A stretch of 45,714 bases of DNA from an uncultured Clostridiaceae bacterium (GTDB lineage Bacteria; Bacillota; Clostridia; TANB77; CAG-465). This document shows positions 17,807 through 28,211 of the stretch, in pieces (the first letter of the stretch is position 1; each line of letters begins with the position of its first letter). Where the stretch lies: contig CANCXL010000013.1 of the NCBI GenBank assembly GCA_947381905.1, forward strand, positions 1 to 45,714. Direction: 5' to 3'. The notes under the pieces were generated by a model. That model saw only the letters and a list, made by a program, of their open reading frames with translations. It did no database searches and was not told the DNA's origin. The translations under genes and the position numbers were made by a program.

Positions 17807-20305
17807 ATGGATAATTTAAAAGATTTTTTTCTAGATTTTAGGGATGATACTTTAGACTTTATAGATGATCATAGAAAAGGGCTAATAATTACAAGTTTTT
17901 TGGCAGTTTTGATTTTAATTGGACTAATGATAGTTTTAATTATGTTTACACCAGAAAAAATTGTTATTTCTAGTGCAGATCAAGAACTTGGAAATATTAT
18001 TGGAACTAAAGCAAGAGTATTAGAATTTAAAGCGGTAGCAAATAAGAACGGAAAAGATATTGAATCTACTTTTGAATGGAAAGTAGATGGTGGTAGAGTT
18101 GAAATTGATGAAGCTGGAATAGCAACATGGATACTTCCTACTGACCCAGGAGTATATTCTATTACTGCAAGCAATGAAGAAGCGACTGCTACTAAAAAAA
18201 TAACTGTGATAGGAAATGAGCTTTCATCATTATATGAAGATAGCGACTACAAAATTTTACTACAAGATACAGATGGTGATGGTCTTACAGACTTATATGA
18301 AGCATCAATTAGTAGAACAAGTCAGACTGAAAAAGATACAGATGGTGATGGTCTAAATGATGGTGACGAAATAATAATGGGTCTAAATCCAACAGAGGAA
18401 GATTCTAAAGGTGATGGAGTTAAAGATGGACAAAGAGTGCTAGAATATACATATAAGAATAACGGAATAACACTTGAAATGAAGGGAAAAGGTAACTTTA
18501 CTAGATCATCAGTAGATAAATATGATACAGAAACATTATCTAATGTTACTTCGGTTTTAGATGGAGTATATTCTATATATACTGAAGCCACTTTAACTAG
18601 TGCTAAAGTAACAATATCATATGATAGTGAAAAAGTTTCAAGTAAAAAAATGTCTGAATCATCTTTGGCTGTTTATTTATTAAATGATACAAATAATACA
18701 TTTAACAAAATAAAGACTAACGTTGATACATCAAAGAAAACACTTACTTTTGAAACAGACACATTAGGTAAATACTTCATAGCAGATTCTTCTAAACTTA
18801 CATCTAATTTATCTACAGAATTAGTGTTTCTTTTAGATAATTCTGGATCAATGTTTTCTAAAGATGAATATGCAAAGAGCGAAGAAAATGATGTAGAGTT
18901 TAAAAGAGTAGATGTTGTAAGTGATATTGTAGATAGATTACAAGGAAATTATAGGTTTGGGATAGGTAAATTTACATACGAATATAAAGAGTTAGCAAAA
19001 CTTACAACAGATAAAGCAACAATTAAAAACAGAGTAAATACAATAAAAACAGAATCTGAAAACTTCTCAGGAACATATATTGGTGCAGCTCTAGAAGGTG
19101 GACTTAAACAGTTTACAGAAGGAGAAGAAGGAAATAGAAGATATGTTGTACTATTATCAGATGGTATAGATACATCTGACAATGAAAATTATAATGATAA
19201 ACTTCTTGAAGAGCAAATTGAGGTAGCAAAACAAAAAAAAGTTAAAGTATATACAATAGGACTTGGAAATACAATTGACGAGGAAAATCTTCAAAATATT
19301 GCTAAACAAACTAATGGAAAATATTATTTTGCAGCAACAGCAAATGATTTAGAAAATGCATTTGATCTTATATATGCAGAATTAAATTATAATTTATATG
19401 ATTCAAATAATGATAAAATAGATGATAGCATAATTATAGCTGATTCTGGATTTTCTGTTGAAAGAGATGGATTTTCATTTTCTAACTTCTCAAATTCACA
19501 ATCAGAAGTGGGATACGGATATGGAATGGTGTTATTTTCTAAATTATTCTATGAAAATAAATTACCAAAGGAATTAGGAGCTAAAAAAATAGTTTTAAAT
19601 TCTGGAACTACAGTAGAAGCACCAAGTGCACAACCAGATTCTATAAAAATTGAAGGAAATGCCTTAAGACCTTTTGTACCAGTTACACTAGAGAAATTAT
19701 CTAATTTACCAACAAACTTCTGGTCTCCTAGTGTTCAAAATGGTTCGTTATTAATTAATTCTAAATATAAGCAAGAGCTTCAAGCTTTAGGATTTACTAC
19801 ATATGGAGTAGAATATGACAATAAAGAATCAGGATTTAAACAATATGAATCAGTAAAATTTGAAATGAAACATGTTTTAGACGAAGAACCTACAATTGAA
19901 TTAGAAGATGACGATATAGAATTATTTAAAACACTTTCAAGATTAGATATAACAAAATATAGAGATGAAAAATTTAATTTCTATGATAACAATGACAATG
20001 CTTTTGAAAAATTGACTACTACATTAAATTCTGGAAGTCCTGTTATGATCAGAATAAATGATGATTATACAGTTCTTGCGACAAAAATGTTAGTAGATTC
20101 TGTAAATACTAATAAATATAAAATAGAGGTATATGATCCAAACTATGCAGGAATAAAAAAATACATAGAAGTCGAAAGATATAAATTCTCAGATATAGCA
20201 GAAATATCTAAAGTTATTACAGATAAGTTTGAATATAAATTCAAATATCAAGGAACAAGTGTTGGAATATGCTTAAGTTTCCCAAATGTTGAGGAAAATG
20301 ATTAA
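17807..20305 (+). CDS. Membrane-anchored von Willebrand factor A surface protein
   Basis: This 832-aa protein has an N-terminal cytoplasmic acidic segment and one membrane helix (about 25-47). An Ig-like domain follows (about 52-135), then three calcium-binding DxDGDG-type repeats (DTDGDGLTD 154-162, DTDGDGLND 177-185, DSKGDGVKD 199-207). A vWA domain (about 335-535) has a MIDAS-like DNSGS at 344-348, a conserved Thr in SGTYIGAAL and LLSDGIDTSD. The C-terminal part (about 560-832) is unassigned; its segment GSPVMIRINDDYTVLATKM to VYDPN recalls papain-like C39 folds but lacks a catalytic Cys. No LPXTG motif is seen. An adhesion or complex-assembly role on the surface is inferred. Confidence 0.8.
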   Translation: MDNLKDFFLDFRDDTLDFIDDHRKGLIITSFLAVLILIGLMIVLIMFTPEKIVISSADQELGNIIGTKARVLEFKAVANKNGKDIESTFEWKVDGGRVEIDEAGIATWILPTDPGVYSITASNEEATATKKITVIGNELSSLYEDSDYKILLQDTDGDGLTDLYEASISRTSQTEKDTDGDGLNDGDEIIMGLNPTEEDSKGDGVKDGQRVLEYTYKNNGITLEMKGKGNFTRSSVDKYDTETLSNVTSVLDGVYSIYTEATLTSAKVTISYDSEKVSSKKMSESSLAVYLLNDTNNTFNKIKTNVDTSKKTLTFETDTLGKYFIADSSKLTSNLSTELVFLLDNSGSMFSKDEYAKSEENDVEFKRVDVVSDIVDRLQGNYRFGIGKFTYEYKELAKLTTDKATIKNRVNTIKTESENFSGTYIGAALEGGLKQFTEGEEGNRRYVVLLSDGIDTSDNENYNDKLLEEQIEVAKQKKVKVYTIGLGNTIDEENLQNIAKQTNGKYYFAATANDLENAFDLIYAELNYNLYDSNNDKIDDSIIIADSGFSVERDGFSFSNFSNSQSEVGYGYGMVLFSKLFYENKLPKELGAKKIVLNSGTTVEAPSAQPDSIKIEGNALRPFVPVTLEKLSNLPTNFWSPSVQNGSLLINSKYKQELQALGFTTYGVEYDNKESGFKQYESVKFEMKHVLDEEPTIELEDDDIELFKTLSRLDITKYRDEKFNFYDNNDNAFEKLTTTLNSGSPVMIRINDDYTVLATKMLVDSVNTNKYKIEVYDPNYAGIKKYIEVERYKFSDIAEISKVITDKFEYKFKYQGTSVGICLSFPNVEEND

Positions 20306-20317
20306 TAATATATAAAT

Positions 20318-20351
20318 GAAAAAAGTAAACACATATTGTGTTTACTTTTTC
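20318..20351 (+). terminator. Intrinsic terminator after the vWA gene
   Basis: A 14-bp stem (aaaaagtaaacaca with tgtgtttacttttt) and a 3-nt loop, with Ts on both strands, so it may work in both directions. Confidence 0.85.
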
Positions 20352-20419
20352 TATTTAAATTATAGTTTATAAAATGAGATTTATTCTGGTCAAAAATTAT
20401 GTAACATTTCTCTAAATCA

Positions 20420-20448
20420 TTGACTTTTATTCTAACTTTTAGTATAAT
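20420..20448 (+). promoter_or_regulatory. Promoter of the str operon (rpsL)
   Basis: TTGACT (20420-20425), 17 bp, TATAAT (20443-20448). A start near 20455 gives a leader of about 50 nt. Confidence 0.8.
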
Positions 20449-20451
20449 ATT

Positions 20452-20483
20452 TAACGTACTAATGTAATTATACATTAGCGTTA
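20452..20483 (+). promoter_or_regulatory. Hairpin in the rpsL leader
   Basis: ctaatgta (20459-20466) pairs with tacattag (20471-20478) around loop atta. taacg/cgtta (20452-20456 with 20479-20483) extends it below a 2-nt bulge. The hairpin sits at the 5' end of the transcript, 6 nt before the Shine-Dalgarno. It may stabilise the mRNA or bind a ribosomal protein. Confidence 0.4.
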
Positions 20484-20503
20484 TAAGAAAGGGGTGAATT
20501 TAA

Positions 20504-20920
20504 GTGCCTACATTTAACCAATTAGTTAGAAAAGGAAGAGAGAATAAAACAACAAAATCTAAATCTCCAGCTTTACAAAGAGGTTATAACTCAAGAAAGA
20601 AAGCTGCAACAAATCAATCTTCTCCACAAAAGAGAGGTGTTTGTACAGTTGTTAAAACTCAAACTCCAAAAAAACCAAACTCTGCTTTAAGAAAAGTTGC
20701 CAGAGTAAGACTAACAAATACAATGGAAGTTACAGCATACATTCCAGGAATTGGTCACAACCTACAAGAACACAGTGTTGTTTTAATTAGAGGTGGAAGA
20801 GTAAAAGACCTACCAGGTGTACGTTATCACATTGTAAGAGGTGTACTTGATACAGCAGGTGTTGCTGATAGAGTACAAGCTAAATCAAAATATGGTGCAA
20901 AAAGAGCAAAGAAAAAATAA
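20504..20920 (+). CDS. rpsL: 30S ribosomal protein S12
   Basis: Decoding-centre protein of the small subunit. GTG start with AAGGGGTG 8 nt upstream; 138 aa. [11 protein letters not shown] at the N-terminus and the loops [12 protein letters not shown] and [12 protein letters not shown] are conserved. The lysines whose mutation gives streptomycin resistance (in PKKPNS and RVKDLP) are wild type. First gene of rpsL-rpsG-fusA, but split from rpoBC by two surface-protein genes. Confidence 0.98.
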   Translation: MPTFNQLVRKGRENKTTKSKSPALQRGYNSRKKAATNQSSPQKRGVCTVVKTQTPKKPNSALRKVARVRLTNTMEVTAYIPGIGHNLQEHSVVLIRGGRVKDLPGVRYHIVRGVLDTAGVADRVQAKSKYGAKRAKKK

Positions 20921-21509
<589 letters not shown>

Positions 21510-21548
21510 TATAAATATTATAATTAATAGAAGGGAGGCTAATTTTTT

Positions 21549-23633
21549 ATGGCTGGAAGAGAATATCCTCTTGAGAGGACTAGAAATATCGGTATCATGG
21601 CTCACATAGATGCTGGTAAAACAACAACAACAGAAAGAATCCTGTTCTATACAGGTAAAACTCATAAAATTGGTGAAGTTCACGAAGGAGAAGCAACAAT
21701 GGATTGGATGGCTCAAGAACAAGAAAGAGGTATCACAATTACATCTGCTGCTACAACTTGCTTCTGGAAAAATAATAGAATAAATATTATTGATACTCCA
21801 GGACACGTTGACTTTACAATTGAAGTACAAAGATCACTTAGAGTACTTGATGGTGCAGTAACAGTACTTGCTGCAAAAGGTGGTGTACAACCACAAACTG
21901 AAACTGTTTGGAGACAAGCAGATAAATACATGGTACCAAGAATGGTATATGTAAATAAAATGGATGTTACAGGAGCAGATTTTATGCTTTGTGTAGACCA
22001 ATTAAGAAATAGATTAAAAGCTAACGCAATTCCAATTGCTTTACCAATAGGTAAAGAAGACTACTTTAGAGGAATTGTTGACCTAGTAAAAATGAAAGCT
22101 TATGTTCATTATGATGAGTTAGGTCAAGATGTTAGAGTAGAAGAAATTCCAGAAGATATGAAAGCTGATGCAGAAAAATACAGAACAGAATTACTTGAGC
22201 ATTTAGCTGAAATTGATGATGAATTAATGGAAAAATATTTAGGTGGAGAAGAATTCACAGAAGAAGAAATTAAAGCTGCTATTAGAAAATCTACTATAGC
22301 TAATACTTTAGTTCCTGTAACTTGTGGAAGTTCTTATAAAAATAAAGGTGTACAAGAATTACTAGATGATATAGTAGAATATATGCCTTCTCCAATAGAT
22401 ATACCACATATTAAAGGTGTTCTTGAAGATGGAACAGAAGCTGAAAGAAAATCTTCTGATGAAGAACCATTTGCAGCTCTTGCTTTCAAAATCATGACTG
22501 ACCCATATGTTGGTAAATTAACTTTCTTTAGAGTATATTCAGGAACTCTTGAAAAAGGTTCTTATGTTTTAAATGCTACTAAAGGTAAAAAAGAAAGAAT
22601 TGGTAGACTTATTCAAATGCACTCAAACAATAGACAAGATATAGACAAAGTATATTCTGGAGATATTGCTTGTGCAGTTGGTTTAAAAGATGTTTCAACA
22701 GGTGATTCATTAACAGATGAACAACACCCAATAGTTCTAGAATCTATAGAATTCCCAGAACCAGTTATAGACATTTCTATCGAACCAAAAACAAAAGCTG
22801 ACCAAGAAAAAATGGCTATCGCTCTTCAAAAACTTGCTGAAGAAGATCCATCATTTAAAACTTATACAAACCAAGAAACTGGTCAAACTATCATCGCTGG
22901 TATGGGTGAATTACACTTAGATATCATCGTAGATAGATTAAGAAGAGAATTTAATGTTGATGCAAATGTTGGTAAACCACAAGTTGCATATAAAGAAACA
23001 ATTAAAAATGCCGTTAAGGTTGAAGGTAAGTTCATCAGACAATCTGGTGGTAAAGGACAATATGGTCATGTATGGCTAGAAGTTGAACCAAATGAATCAG
23101 GAAAAGGATATTCATTTGAATCTAAAATCGTTGGTGGTGTTGTTCCTAAAGAATACGTTAAACCAGTTGATGAAGGTGTTCAAGATGCTATGAAAGCTGG
23201 TATACTTGCTGGTTACCCAGTAGTAGATGTTAAAGTTGCATTAGTAGATGGTTCTTACCACGAAGTAGACTCATCTGAAGCAGCTTTCCATATCGCTGGT
23301 TCTATGGCATTTAAAGAAGCATGTAAACAAGGTAAAGCAGTTCTACTTGAGCCTATAATGAAAGTAGATATTGTTGTTCCAGAAGAATACATGGGAGACG
23401 TTATTGGTGACGTTAACTCAAGACGTGGTAAAATGGAAGGTATGGATACTGAACAAGGTACAACTACTATTCACTCATTTATACCATTATCTGAAATGTT
23501 CGGATATGCTACAGATTTAAGATCTAAAACTCAAGGTAGAGGAACATATTCAATGGAACCTTGTAGATATGAAGAAGTACCAAAATCAGTACTTGAAACT
23601 ATAGTTGCTCAAAGAAATAAAAAAGAGGACTAA
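21549..23633 (+). CDS. fusA: Elongation factor G
   Basis: GTPase that drives ribosomal translocation. 694 aa, full length. The GTPase motifs are G1 AHIDAGKTT (18-26), the RGITI switch region, G3 DTPGHVDF and G4 NKMD. Domain IV ([12 protein letters not shown]) and the C-terminal domain V are complete. GGGAGG lies upstream of the ATG. Fourth gene of the classical str order, with a long spacer to tuf. Confidence 0.98.
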   Translation: MAGREYPLERTRNIGIMAHIDAGKTTTTERILFYTGKTHKIGEVHEGEATMDWMAQEQERGITITSAATTCFWKNNRINIIDTPGHVDFTIEVQRSLRVLDGAVTVLAAKGGVQPQTETVWRQADKYMVPRMVYVNKMDVTGADFMLCVDQLRNRLKANAIPIALPIGKEDYFRGIVDLVKMKAYVHYDELGQDVRVEEIPEDMKADAEKYRTELLEHLAEIDDELMEKYLGGEEFTEEEIKAAIRKSTIANTLVPVTCGSSYKNKGVQELLDDIVEYMPSPIDIPHIKGVLEDGTEAERKSSDEEPFAALAFKIMTDPYVGKLTFFRVYSGTLEKGSYVLNATKGKKERIGRLIQMHSNNRQDIDKVYSGDIACAVGLKDVSTGDSLTDEQHPIVLESIEFPEPVIDISIEPKTKADQEKMAIALQKLAEEDPSFKTYTNQETGQTIIAGMGELHLDIIVDRLRREFNVDANVGKPQVAYKETIKNAVKVEGKFIRQSGGKGQYGHVWLEVEPNESGKGYSFESKIVGGVVPKEYVKPVDEGVQDAMKAGILAGYPVVDVKVALVDGSYHEVDSSEAAFHIAGSMAFKEACKQGKAVLLEPIMKVDIVVPEEYMGDVIGDVNSRRGKMEGMDTEQGTTTIHSFIPLSEMFGYATDLRSKTQGRGTYSMEPCRYEEVPKSVLETIVAQRNKKED

Positions 23634-23657
23634 TAGTAATTTGTAAAATAAGTTAAT

Positions 23658-23692
23658 TACACTTTTTCTATTGCAAAAATAGAAAAAGTGTA
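23658..23692 (+). other. 14-bp hairpin in the fusA-tuf spacer overlapping the tuf promoter
   Basis: tacactttttctat (23658-23671) pairs with atagaaaaagtgta (23679-23692). There is no T tract after it on either strand, so it is not a standard terminator. The tuf -35 hexamer lies at the loop and the -10 directly after the stem. It may protect the 3' end of the fusA mRNA. Confidence 0.55.
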
Positions 23693-23699
23693 GTAAAAT
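23671..23699 (+). promoter_or_regulatory. Internal promoter of tuf
   Basis: TTGCAA (23671-23676), 17 bp, TAAAAT (23694-23699). It would give tuf an independent transcript, as found for tuf in many bacteria. Downstream, aattgatgcac/gtgcacattagtt (23706-23734) forms a second hairpin in the leader. Confidence 0.55.
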
Positions 23700-23759
23700 A
23701 ACTATAATTGATGCACTATGCGTGCACATTAGTTGAAAAATTTAAGGAGGAATTTTAAA

Positions 23760-24962
23760 ATGGCAAAAGCTAAGTTTGAAAGAACTAAACCACACGTTAA
23801 CATTGGTACAATCGGACATGTTGACCATGGTAAAACTACTTTAACAGCTGCAATCACTAAATATTGTAGCTTAACTGGCGGAGCTGAATTCAGAGCATAC
23901 GATCAAATCGATGGAGCTCCTGAAGAAAGACAAAGAGGTATCACTATCTCTACAGCTCACGTTGAATATGAAACTGCAAACAGACACTATGCACACGTTG
24001 ACTGTCCAGGACACGCTGACTATGTTAAAAACATGATCACTGGTGCTGCACAAATGGATGGTGCTATCCTAGTTGTTTCTGCAGCTGATGGCCCTATGCC
24101 ACAAACTAGAGAACACATCCTACTTGCAAGACAAGTTGGTGTTCCTTACATCGTTGTATTTATGAATAAATGCGATATGGTAGACGATCCAGAATTATTA
24201 GAATTAGTTGAAATGGATATCAGAGATTTATTATCTAAATATGATTTCCCAGGAGACGATACTCCAATAATCAAAGGATCTGCTCTTAAAGTATTAGAAT
24301 CTACATCTACAGATCCAAATGCAGAAGAATATGCTTGCATTAAAGAATTATTAGATACAGTTGATTCTTATATTCCAAATCCACAAAGAGAAACAGAAAA
24401 ACCTTTCTTAATGCCAGTTGAAGATGTATTCACTATCACAGGTAGAGGTACAGTTGCAACAGGAAGAATTGAAAGAGGTGTTTTAAAAACTGGTGAAGAA
24501 GTTGAAATCGTTGGACTTTCTGATGAAATTAAGAAAACAGTTGTAACTGGTATCGAAATGTTCAGAAAATCTCTAGATTCTTGTGAAGCTGGAGACAACG
24601 CTGGTGTACTTCTAAGAGGAATTCAAAGAAGTGAAATTGAAAGAGGTCAAGTTATTGCTAAACCTGGTTCAATTCACCCACACACTGAATTCTCAGCAGA
24701 AGTTTATATCCTAACTAAAGAAGAAGGTGGAAGACATACTCCATTCTTTAACGGATACAGACCACAATTCTACTTCAGAACAACTGACGTTACAGGAGTT
24801 ATTGAATTACCTGCAGGAACAGAAATGGTAATGCCTGGTGATAACGTAACTATGGAAATTAAACTTATCACTCCAATCGCTATAGAAAAAGGATTAAAAT
24901 TCGCTATTCGTGAAGGTGGTAAAACAGTTGGTGCTGGATCAGTATCAGATATTAAAGAATAA
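23760..24962 (+). CDS. tuf: Elongation factor Tu
   Basis: Delivers aminoacyl-tRNA to the ribosome. The ATG at 23760 follows AAGGAGG and gives the usual 400 aa starting [13 protein letters not shown]. GTPase motifs: GHVDHGKTT (19-27), [17 protein letters not shown]. Domains II and III are complete ([35 protein letters not shown]). The gene ends at a strong terminator. Whether the genome has a second tuf copy cannot be told from this window. Confidence 0.98.
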   Translation: MAKAKFERTKPHVNIGTIGHVDHGKTTLTAAITKYCSLTGGAEFRAYDQIDGAPEERQRGITISTAHVEYETANRHYAHVDCPGHADYVKNMITGAAQMDGAILVVSAADGPMPQTREHILLARQVGVPYIVVFMNKCDMVDDPELLELVEMDIRDLLSKYDFPGDDTPIIKGSALKVLESTSTDPNAEEYACIKELLDTVDSYIPNPQRETEKPFLMPVEDVFTITGRGTVATGRIERGVLKTGEEVEIVGLSDEIKKTVVTGIEMFRKSLDSCEAGDNAGVLLRGIQRSEIERGQVIAKPGSIHPHTEFSAEVYILTKEEGGRHTPFFNGYRPQFYFRTTDVTGVIELPAGTEMVMPGDNVTMEIKLITPIAIEKGLKFAIREGGKTVGAGSVSDIKE

Positions 24963-24980
24963 TTTTATTCTTTGTATATA

Positions 24981-25011
24981 GAAAACTACGTGCAATGCAC
25001 GTAGTTTTTTT
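24981..25011 (+). terminator. Intrinsic terminator of tuf
   Basis: A 12-bp perfect stem (aaaactacgtgc with gcacgtagtttt), 3-nt loop and eight Ts. One of the strongest in the window. Confidence 0.93.
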
Positions 25012-25105
25012 TATATTTTATCTAGATGATACATACTATATTATTGTATACTGTAACATTCTAATATAATATTATATAAATTTAGCTAAAATGCATAATT
25101 TTTCC

Positions 25106-25134
25106 TTGACATTATTGCATATTTATTAGATAAT
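25106..25134 (+). promoter_or_regulatory. Promoter of acpP
   Basis: TTGACA (25106-25111), 17 bp, GATAAT (25129-25134). It leaves a leader of about 65 nt. I see no FapR-like palindrome. Confidence 0.75.
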
Positions 25135-25207
25135 TAAGTTATGTTTAGAATATTTTTGTGTGAGCAATCATATAAAGTGTAAAAGAAATCTTGAGGAGGT
25201 GTATAAA

Positions 25208-25444
25208 ATGGATACAGTTTTAGAAAAAGTAAAAGAAGTTATTAGCGAGCAACTAGGAGTAGACGATACAGATTCAATTACTACTGAAACTACTTTTATT
25301 GATGACTTAGGAGCTGATTCACTTGATATTGTTGAATTAATTATGGCTTTAGAAGAAGAATTTGATATGGAAATTCCAGAAGAAGAAGCTGAAAAAATAA
25401 CTTCAGTTGGAGATGTCGTTACATACATTGAAAACAATCAATAA
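25208..25444 (+). CDS. acpP: Acyl carrier protein
   Basis: Carries fatty-acyl intermediates on phosphopantetheine. The ATG at 25208 follows GAGGAGGTG and gives the standard 78 aa. The attachment site is Ser38 in [15 protein letters not shown]. The protein is strongly acidic, as expected. It has its own promoter and terminator; no fab genes are next to it. rnc downstream is a common arrangement in Bacillota. Confidence 0.96.
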   Translation: MDTVLEKVKEVISEQLGVDDTDSITTETTFIDDLGADSLDIVELIMALEEEFDMEIPEEEAEKITSVGDVVTYIENNQ

Positions 25445-25456
25445 TTAAAATAAATT

Positions 25457-25487
25457 GTACCTTAGAGTAACTAAGGTGCTTTTTTTA
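25457..25487 (+). terminator. Intrinsic terminator of acpP
   Basis: A 9-bp stem with one G-U pair (gtaccttag with ctaaggtgc), 5-nt loop and seven Ts. Confidence 0.88.
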
Positions 25488-25516
25488 TTGAAATTTTGCA
25501 AATACTAATATATAAT
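25488..25516 (+). promoter_or_regulatory. Promoter of the rnc-to-transketolase operon
   Basis: TTGAAA (25488-25493), 17 bp, TATAAT (25511-25516), directly after the acpP terminator. It appears to drive seven tightly spaced genes ending at 30825. Confidence 0.72.
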
Positions 25517-25534
25517 TAGTATGGAGGTAGAAAA

Positions 25535-26248
25535 ATGGATGAAGATAAAATATTAAGATTTGAAGCAAAGCTAAATTATATTTTTAATGATATTAAGTTA
25601 TTAAAAATGGCATTAACACATAAGTCATATGCTTATGAGCAAGTAAATCCTAATTATGATATGTATAATGAAAGAATTGAGTTTTTAGGAGATGCAATAC
25701 TTGAACATATTATTTCAGATTTATTATTTTCTCAAGTGCCAGAACTTGCAGAAGGTGAGATGACAAAAAAGAGAGCAGCAATAGTTTGTGAAGCATCACT
25801 AAGTAGTGCATTAAAAAGAATTGGGGGACATGAGTATATATATCTTGGTAAATGTGAACAGAATTCAAACGGTAAATTAAAGGATGCGATTGTAGCAGAT
25901 GCATTTGAAGCAGTGCTAGGCGCAATATATCTAGATGGTGGTTATGATATAGCAAGAGATATATGCTTAGAGTTATTAGACAAAGAAATTAAGACTGTTT
26001 TATCTGGTGGTACATTAAATACAGATTATAAAACACAACTACAAGAAATATTACAAAAAAATGGTACTGTAAAAATAGAATACAGATTGCAAAAAGAAGA
26101 AGGACCAGAACATGATAAGCTTTTTACTATAGATTTGTATTTTAATGGAGATAAAATTGGTCAAGGACAAGGAAGAAGTAAAAAGCAAGCAGAGCAAGAG
26201 GCAGCGCATCAAGCAATATTAAATGGGGGAGAATTATTTGGAGCTTAA
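25535..26248 (+). CDS. rnc: Ribonuclease III
   Basis: Cleaves double-stranded RNA in rRNA maturation and mRNA decay. 237 aa. The catalytic signature NERIEFLGDAIL (45-56) holds Glu49 and Asp53; the second metal pair is Asp122 and Glu125 (ADAFEAVLGAIYLDGG). The C-terminal dsRNA-binding domain covers about 165-233 and ends GRSKKQAEQEAAHQAIL. GGAGGT precedes the ATG. The next gene's start lies inside the 3' end of this one. Confidence 0.97.
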   Translation: MDEDKILRFEAKLNYIFNDIKLLKMALTHKSYAYEQVNPNYDMYNERIEFLGDAILEHIISDLLFSQVPELAEGEMTKKRAAIVCEASLSSALKRIGGHEYIYLGKCEQNSNGKLKDAIVADAFEAVLGAIYLDGGYDIARDICLELLDKEIKTVLSGGTLNTDYKTQLQEILQKNGTVKIEYRLQKEEGPEHDKLFTIDLYFNGDKIGQGQGRSKKQAEQEAAHQAILNGGELFGA

Positions 26249-27266
26249 TTTAGATTTAAGTAGAGAATTAGTTAATTTTGAAAATAAAGAAAAGCAATAT
26301 ACAATACCAATATTTATCCCACATAAAGGCTGTCCTAATAGCTGTGTTTTTTGTAATCAAAAGAAAATAAGCGGACAAACAAAAGATGTAACAGTAGAAG
26401 ATGTAGATAATATAATAAAAGAATATTTAAATTATTATGATAAAACAGACAAAAAGATTGAAGTTGCATTTTTTGGTGGAAGTTTTACAGGAATAGATAA
26501 AAAGTTACAAGAAGCATATTTAAAAGTTGCATATAAATATATTGAGTCAAAACATATAGATAGTATAAGGATTTCAACAAGACCAGATTATATAAATGAC
26601 GAAATACTTAAGCTTTTATCTAAATATAGAGTAGAAACTATAGAACTTGGAGTTCAGTCAATGGATAAAGATGTCTTAAATGCCTCTAAAAGAGGTCACA
26701 GTGATAAAGACGTAATATATGCATCTAACCTAATAAATAAGTATAATATTAGACTTGGACATCAAGTTATGATTGGTTTACCAGAAAGTAATTTACAAAA
26801 AGAAGTATATACAATAAAAGAATGCTTAAAGCTCAAACCAAAACAACTTAGAATATACCCTGTATATGTAATAGATGAGAGTGAGCTATATAATATGTAT
26901 GAAAAAAATATATATGTTCCATTAACAATAAAAGATGCTGTTAAAAGGTGTATTGCAGTTATACATGAATGCCAAAAAGAAGATGTGTCAATAATTAGAC
27001 TAGGATTACAATCTACAGATGAAATTACATGCAATAATTCTAAAATTGTTGGACCAATTAGTGACAACTTAGCCGAATATGTAATAGCAGGAATTATAAG
27101 AGAGAAGATAGATAAAATATTGGATGAAATAAATATAGAGGGCAAAGAATTGATAATTCATGTTTTACCTAAATATATTTCTACAACTATTGGACCAAAG
27201 AAAATAAATAAGATTTATTTTGAAAATAAATATAATATAAAATTTAAAGTAAAAGGGGAAATTTAA
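26238..27266 (+). CDS. Elp3-like radical SAM protein
   Basis: Radical SAM enzyme with the 4Fe-4S motif GCPNSCVFC (Cys32, Cys36, Cys39) and a following FFGGSFTGID segment. Proteins of this type, related to the Elp3/YhcC group, are commonly encoded beside rnc in Clostridia; the substrate, possibly tRNA, is not settled. An ATG at 26223 opens the frame but has no ribosome site. The TTG at 26238, 6 nt after GGGGGAG, is the better start (342 aa) and overlaps rnc by 11 nt. This implies translational coupling. Confidence 0.8.
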   Translation: MELNLDLSRELVNFENKEKQYTIPIFIPHKGCPNSCVFCNQKKISGQTKDVTVEDVDNIIKEYLNYYDKTDKKIEVAFFGGSFTGIDKKLQEAYLKVAYKYIESKHIDSIRISTRPDYINDEILKLLSKYRVETIELGVQSMDKDVLNASKRGHSDKDVIYASNLINKYNIRLGHQVMIGLPESNLQKEVYTIKECLKLKPKQLRIYPVYVIDESELYNMYEKNIYVPLTIKDAVKRCIAVIHECQKEDVSIIRLGLQSTDEITCNNSKIVGPISDNLAEYVIAGIIREKIDKILDEINIEGKELIIHVLPKYISTTIGPKKINKIYFENKYNIKFKVKGEI

Positions 27267-27730
27267 TGAAGAAAGTTATTTTTGCAGCAAGTTCAGGTGG
27301 ACATTTAACAGAGCTTCTAAAGGTACAAGAATTATTTAAAGAGTACAATTATATACTAGTAACAGAAAAAACAGATGTTACTAAAGAGTTGGATAGTAAA
27401 TACAATATGAAATATGTTAAATATGGACCATGTAAAAATAAGTTCAAGTATATTTGGACAATTATTACAAATATCTTTAGAACAATATATATAGTTGCAC
27501 GATTTAGACCAGATACTATTGTTTCAACTGGTGCTCAAATAGGAGGATTTTTTTGCTATGTAGGGAAATTCTTTGGAGCAAAAGTAATTTATATAGAAAC
27601 AATGGCAAAAATAAAAGAACTATCTGGAACTGGAAATAATGTATATAAAATAGCAGATAAATTCTATGTCCAGTGGAAAAATCTTGAAGAAAAATATGAT
27701 AAAGCAGAGTACATAGGAAGGTTGATATAA
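27266..27730 (+). CDS. Alg14/PssD-like glycosyltransferase membrane subunit
   Basis: This 154-aa protein matches the N-terminal half of a GT28-type glycosyltransferase as found in Alg14, PssD and Cps14F. ASSGGHLTELLKV (8-20) is the nucleotide-sugar-fold signature, a membrane-associating helix lies near 70-85, and STGAQIGGFFCYV follows. Such proteins anchor and activate an Alg13/PssE-type catalytic partner, here encoded next. Its start overlaps the preceding stop by one base (TAATG). No other polysaccharide genes are nearby. Confidence 0.85.
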   Translation: MKKVIFAASSGGHLTELLKVQELFKEYNYILVTEKTDVTKELDSKYNMKYVKYGPCKNKFKYIWTIITNIFRTIYIVARFRPDTIVSTGAQIGGFFCYVGKFFGAKVIYIETMAKIKELSGTGNNVYKIADKFYVQWKNLEEKYDKAEYIGRLI

Positions 27731-28201
27731 ATGATATTGGTAACAGTTGGAACACAAAAGCAATCTTTTAATAGATTATTTGAACTAGTAAAAAAGAGTA
27801 AAGAGTTAAAAAAAGAAGAGGAAATTATTGTACAAAAAGGTTATACAGAATGTAATAATAGTAAAAGAATACATACTTTTGATTTTATATCCTTAGATGA
27901 TATGGAAAAATATATATCTGATGCAGATTTAATTATATCTCACGGAGGCGTAGGAACCATTTTTTCTGCTATAAAGAAAGGGAAAAAAGTTATTGCTGTT
28001 CCTAGACTTCAAAAGTATGGTGAACATATTAACGATCATCAAATTGAAATATGTGAGGCGTTAGAACAAGAAGGATACATACTATATTATAAAGATGGTA
28101 TTGATACATTAGATGATTTAATAAGGAAAATTAATAAAACAGAATTTAAAAAATATGATTCAGATAATAACTATATTGATAAATTAAGAAAAGAAATATA
28201 G
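27731..28201 (+). CDS. Alg13/PssE-like glycosyltransferase catalytic subunit
   Basis: 156-aa partner of the preceding protein, equivalent to the C-terminal donor-binding half of MurG-like enzymes. MILVTVGTQKQSFNRLF at the N-terminus and ADLIISHGGVGTIFSAI (about 74-90) with VPRLQKYGEHINDHQ (about 97-111) are diagnostic. Sugar donor and lipid acceptor cannot be read from sequence. The ATG directly follows the partner's stop, so 1:1 production is likely. The pair may glycosylate a lipid carrier for an envelope polymer encoded elsewhere. Confidence 0.86.
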   Translation: MILVTVGTQKQSFNRLFELVKKSKELKKEEEIIVQKGYTECNNSKRIHTFDFISLDDMEKYISDADLIISHGGVGTIFSAIKKGKKVIAVPRLQKYGEHINDHQIEICEALEQEGYILYYKDGIDTLDDLIRKINKTEFKKYDSDNNYIDKLRKEI

Positions 28202-28211
28202 GAGGGATATA

